DNA of 13,557 nt from Microbacteriaceae bacterium. Lineage in GTDB: Bacteria; Actinomycetota; Actinomycetes; Actinomycetales; Microbacteriaceae. This document shows positions 12,716-13,557 of the stretch, one piece after another. The DNA lies in assembly GCA_947486475.1 (NCBI GenBank), contig CANKTR010000016.1:1-13557 (forward strand), written 5' to 3'. The notes beneath the pieces were generated by a model. It ran no database searches. It saw only the letters and a list, made by a program, of their open reading frames with translations, and was not told the origin of the DNA. Both the position numbers and the translations under genes were made by a program. How positions within the stretch are numbered: the stretch's first letter is position 1; every line of letters begins with the position of its first letter.

Positions 12716-13557
12716 TTGTCCTCTCGTTCGTCGGGACTCTTCTGGGGGTTCCTCGGGGTTCTCGCGTTCTCGTTCACTGTTCCGCTGACCCGCGTCGCGG
12801 TCGAGGGGATGAGCCCGCTCTTCATTGGCTCCGGGCGCGCAGTGCTCGCGGCGATTCTCGCCTCCACGGTCTTGATCGCGACCCGACAAAAACTGCCGAA
12901 CGCCCGACAGTTCCGGCACCTCGTTGTCGTCGGCGCGGGTGTCGTGGTGGGTTTCCCGTACTTCACGTCGTACGCGCTCGAAACCGTGCCCGCGGCCCAC
13001 GCGGCCGTTGTCATCGGCTTGTTGCCGATCGCGACCGCCGCAGTCGCCGTGATCCGCACCAGTGAGCGGGTCGCTGGACGATTTTGGGTGTTCGCGGTAC
13101 TGGGGGCAATCGCCGCGATTTCGTTCGCGAGCGTCGCCGCCGGGGAATTCGGACACTTCGAATGGGCCGACCTGCTGTTGGTCGGGGCCGTCATCACCTC
13201 GGCAATTGGGTACAGCGAAGGTGCGGTGGTGTCCCGCGAGCTCGGGTCGTGGCAGACAATTTCGTGGACGCTCGTCATATGGTCGCCCGTGATGATCATC
13301 ATGACCGTTGTGTCGGTGGCCGCCCAACCCATCACCGCGACGCCGTGGCAGTGGGCGGCGTTCGTCTACCTCGGTGCCGTGTCGATGTACCTGTCGTTCT
13401 TCGGCTGGTACCGCGGCCTCGCGATCGGTCCCATCACCACCGTGAGCCAGGTTCAACTGATTCAGCCCGTCCTGTCAATCGTGTGGGCGGCGTTGTTGCT
13501 CGGCGAAGTAATCACGATCGATATCGCGGTGGGCGGCGCAGTCGTGATTGCGTGTGC
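12716..13557 (+). CDS. EamA/DMT-family transporter, 3' end outside window
   Basis: An open frame of 280 codons that runs off the right edge. It is strongly hydrophobic, with about nine transmembrane segments visible. The EamA (drug/metabolite transporter) pattern is clear: GLFWGFLGVLAFSFTVPLTRVAVEGMSP at the N-terminus, GLLPIATAAVAVIRTSER closing the first repeat, and AIGPITTVSQVQLIQPVLSIVWAALLLGE in the second. Such proteins export amino acids, purines or other metabolites; the substrate here is unknown. The only start that keeps the first helix is TTG at 12716, three bases after the prs stop and just after an in-frame TAA. The first ATG (12809) would cut off helix one. Translational coupling to prs is likely. 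Expect only a short remaining tail outside. Confidence 0.87.
   Translation, partial: MSSRSSGLFWGFLGVLAFSFTVPLTRVAVEGMSPLFIGSGRAVLAAILASTVLIATRQKLPNARQFRHLVVVGAGVVVGFPYFTSYALETVPAAHAAVVIGLLPIATAAVAVIRTSERVAGRFWVFAVLGAIAAISFASVAAGEFGHFEWADLLLVGAVITSAIGYSEGAVVSRELGSWQTISWTLVIWSPVMIIMTVVSVAAQPITATPWQWAAFVYLGAVSMYLSFFGWYRGLAIGPITTVSQVQLIQPVLSIVWAALLLGEVITIDIAVGGAVVIAC

Noticed and set aside
12331..13335. 334-codon minus-strand frame opposite prs and the transporter
   Set aside because: Ser/Thr/Ala-rich shadow with no domain; prs and the EamA frame explain the DNA.

Overview
The window is a compact stretch of a GC-rich (about 60% by eye) actinobacterial chromosome, most likely from the family Microbacteriaceae or a close relative in Micrococcales. 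This rests on the conserved order protein O-mannosyltransferase / rsmI / metG / tatD / rsmA / ispE, followed further on by glmU-prs. The order resembles the Rv1002c-Rv1018c region of Mycobacterium tuberculosis, but without an rpfB gene between tatD and rsmA. Many GTG starts and very short leaders also fit. Genus cannot be told from the sequence.

Layout. 1-171 holds the tail of an aldo/keto reductase, whose stop codon shares the tetramer CTAG with the stop of a convergent TSUP (TauE/SafE-type) anion exporter (168-1025, minus). Upstream of that lies a membrane protein O-mannosyltransferase (1092-2510, minus). It is divergent, across only 28 bp, from a rightward series: rsmI, metG, tatD and rsmA, tightly spaced or overlapping. 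A 218-bp gap (6713-6930) then carries a striking symmetrical foldback element before ispE. ispE overlaps by 44 bp the 3' end of a convergent lspA-like gene (minus). lspA is divergent by 40 bp from an ABC-F ATPase gene, which ends 3 bp from a convergent tRNA-Gln(TTG). Divergent from the tRNA is glmU-prs, followed closely by an EamA/DMT transporter that begins with a TTG codon and runs off the window.

Function. Most genes are housekeeping: 16S rRNA methylation at two decoding-site positions (RsmI, RsmA), methionyl-tRNA and tRNA-Gln supply, an ABC-F translation-type factor, isoprenoid precursor synthesis (IspE), UDP-GlcNAc supply for the wall (GlmU), PRPP synthesis (Prs), and envelope protein processing (PMT, LspA). 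Two transporters sit at the edges.

Points worth a second look are these. The foldback element at 6716-6859 has inner and outer arms in one register. A 22-bp direct repeat in rsmA inserts 20 alanine-rich residues just before the NLPY motif. The LspA-like protein has SH where GN is expected. Several genes show a -10-like hexamer only 6-9 nt before the start codon, suggesting leaderless mRNAs. Three convergent gene pairs leave no room for terminators. I saw no phage, IS transposase, CRISPR array or clearly novel multigene system.
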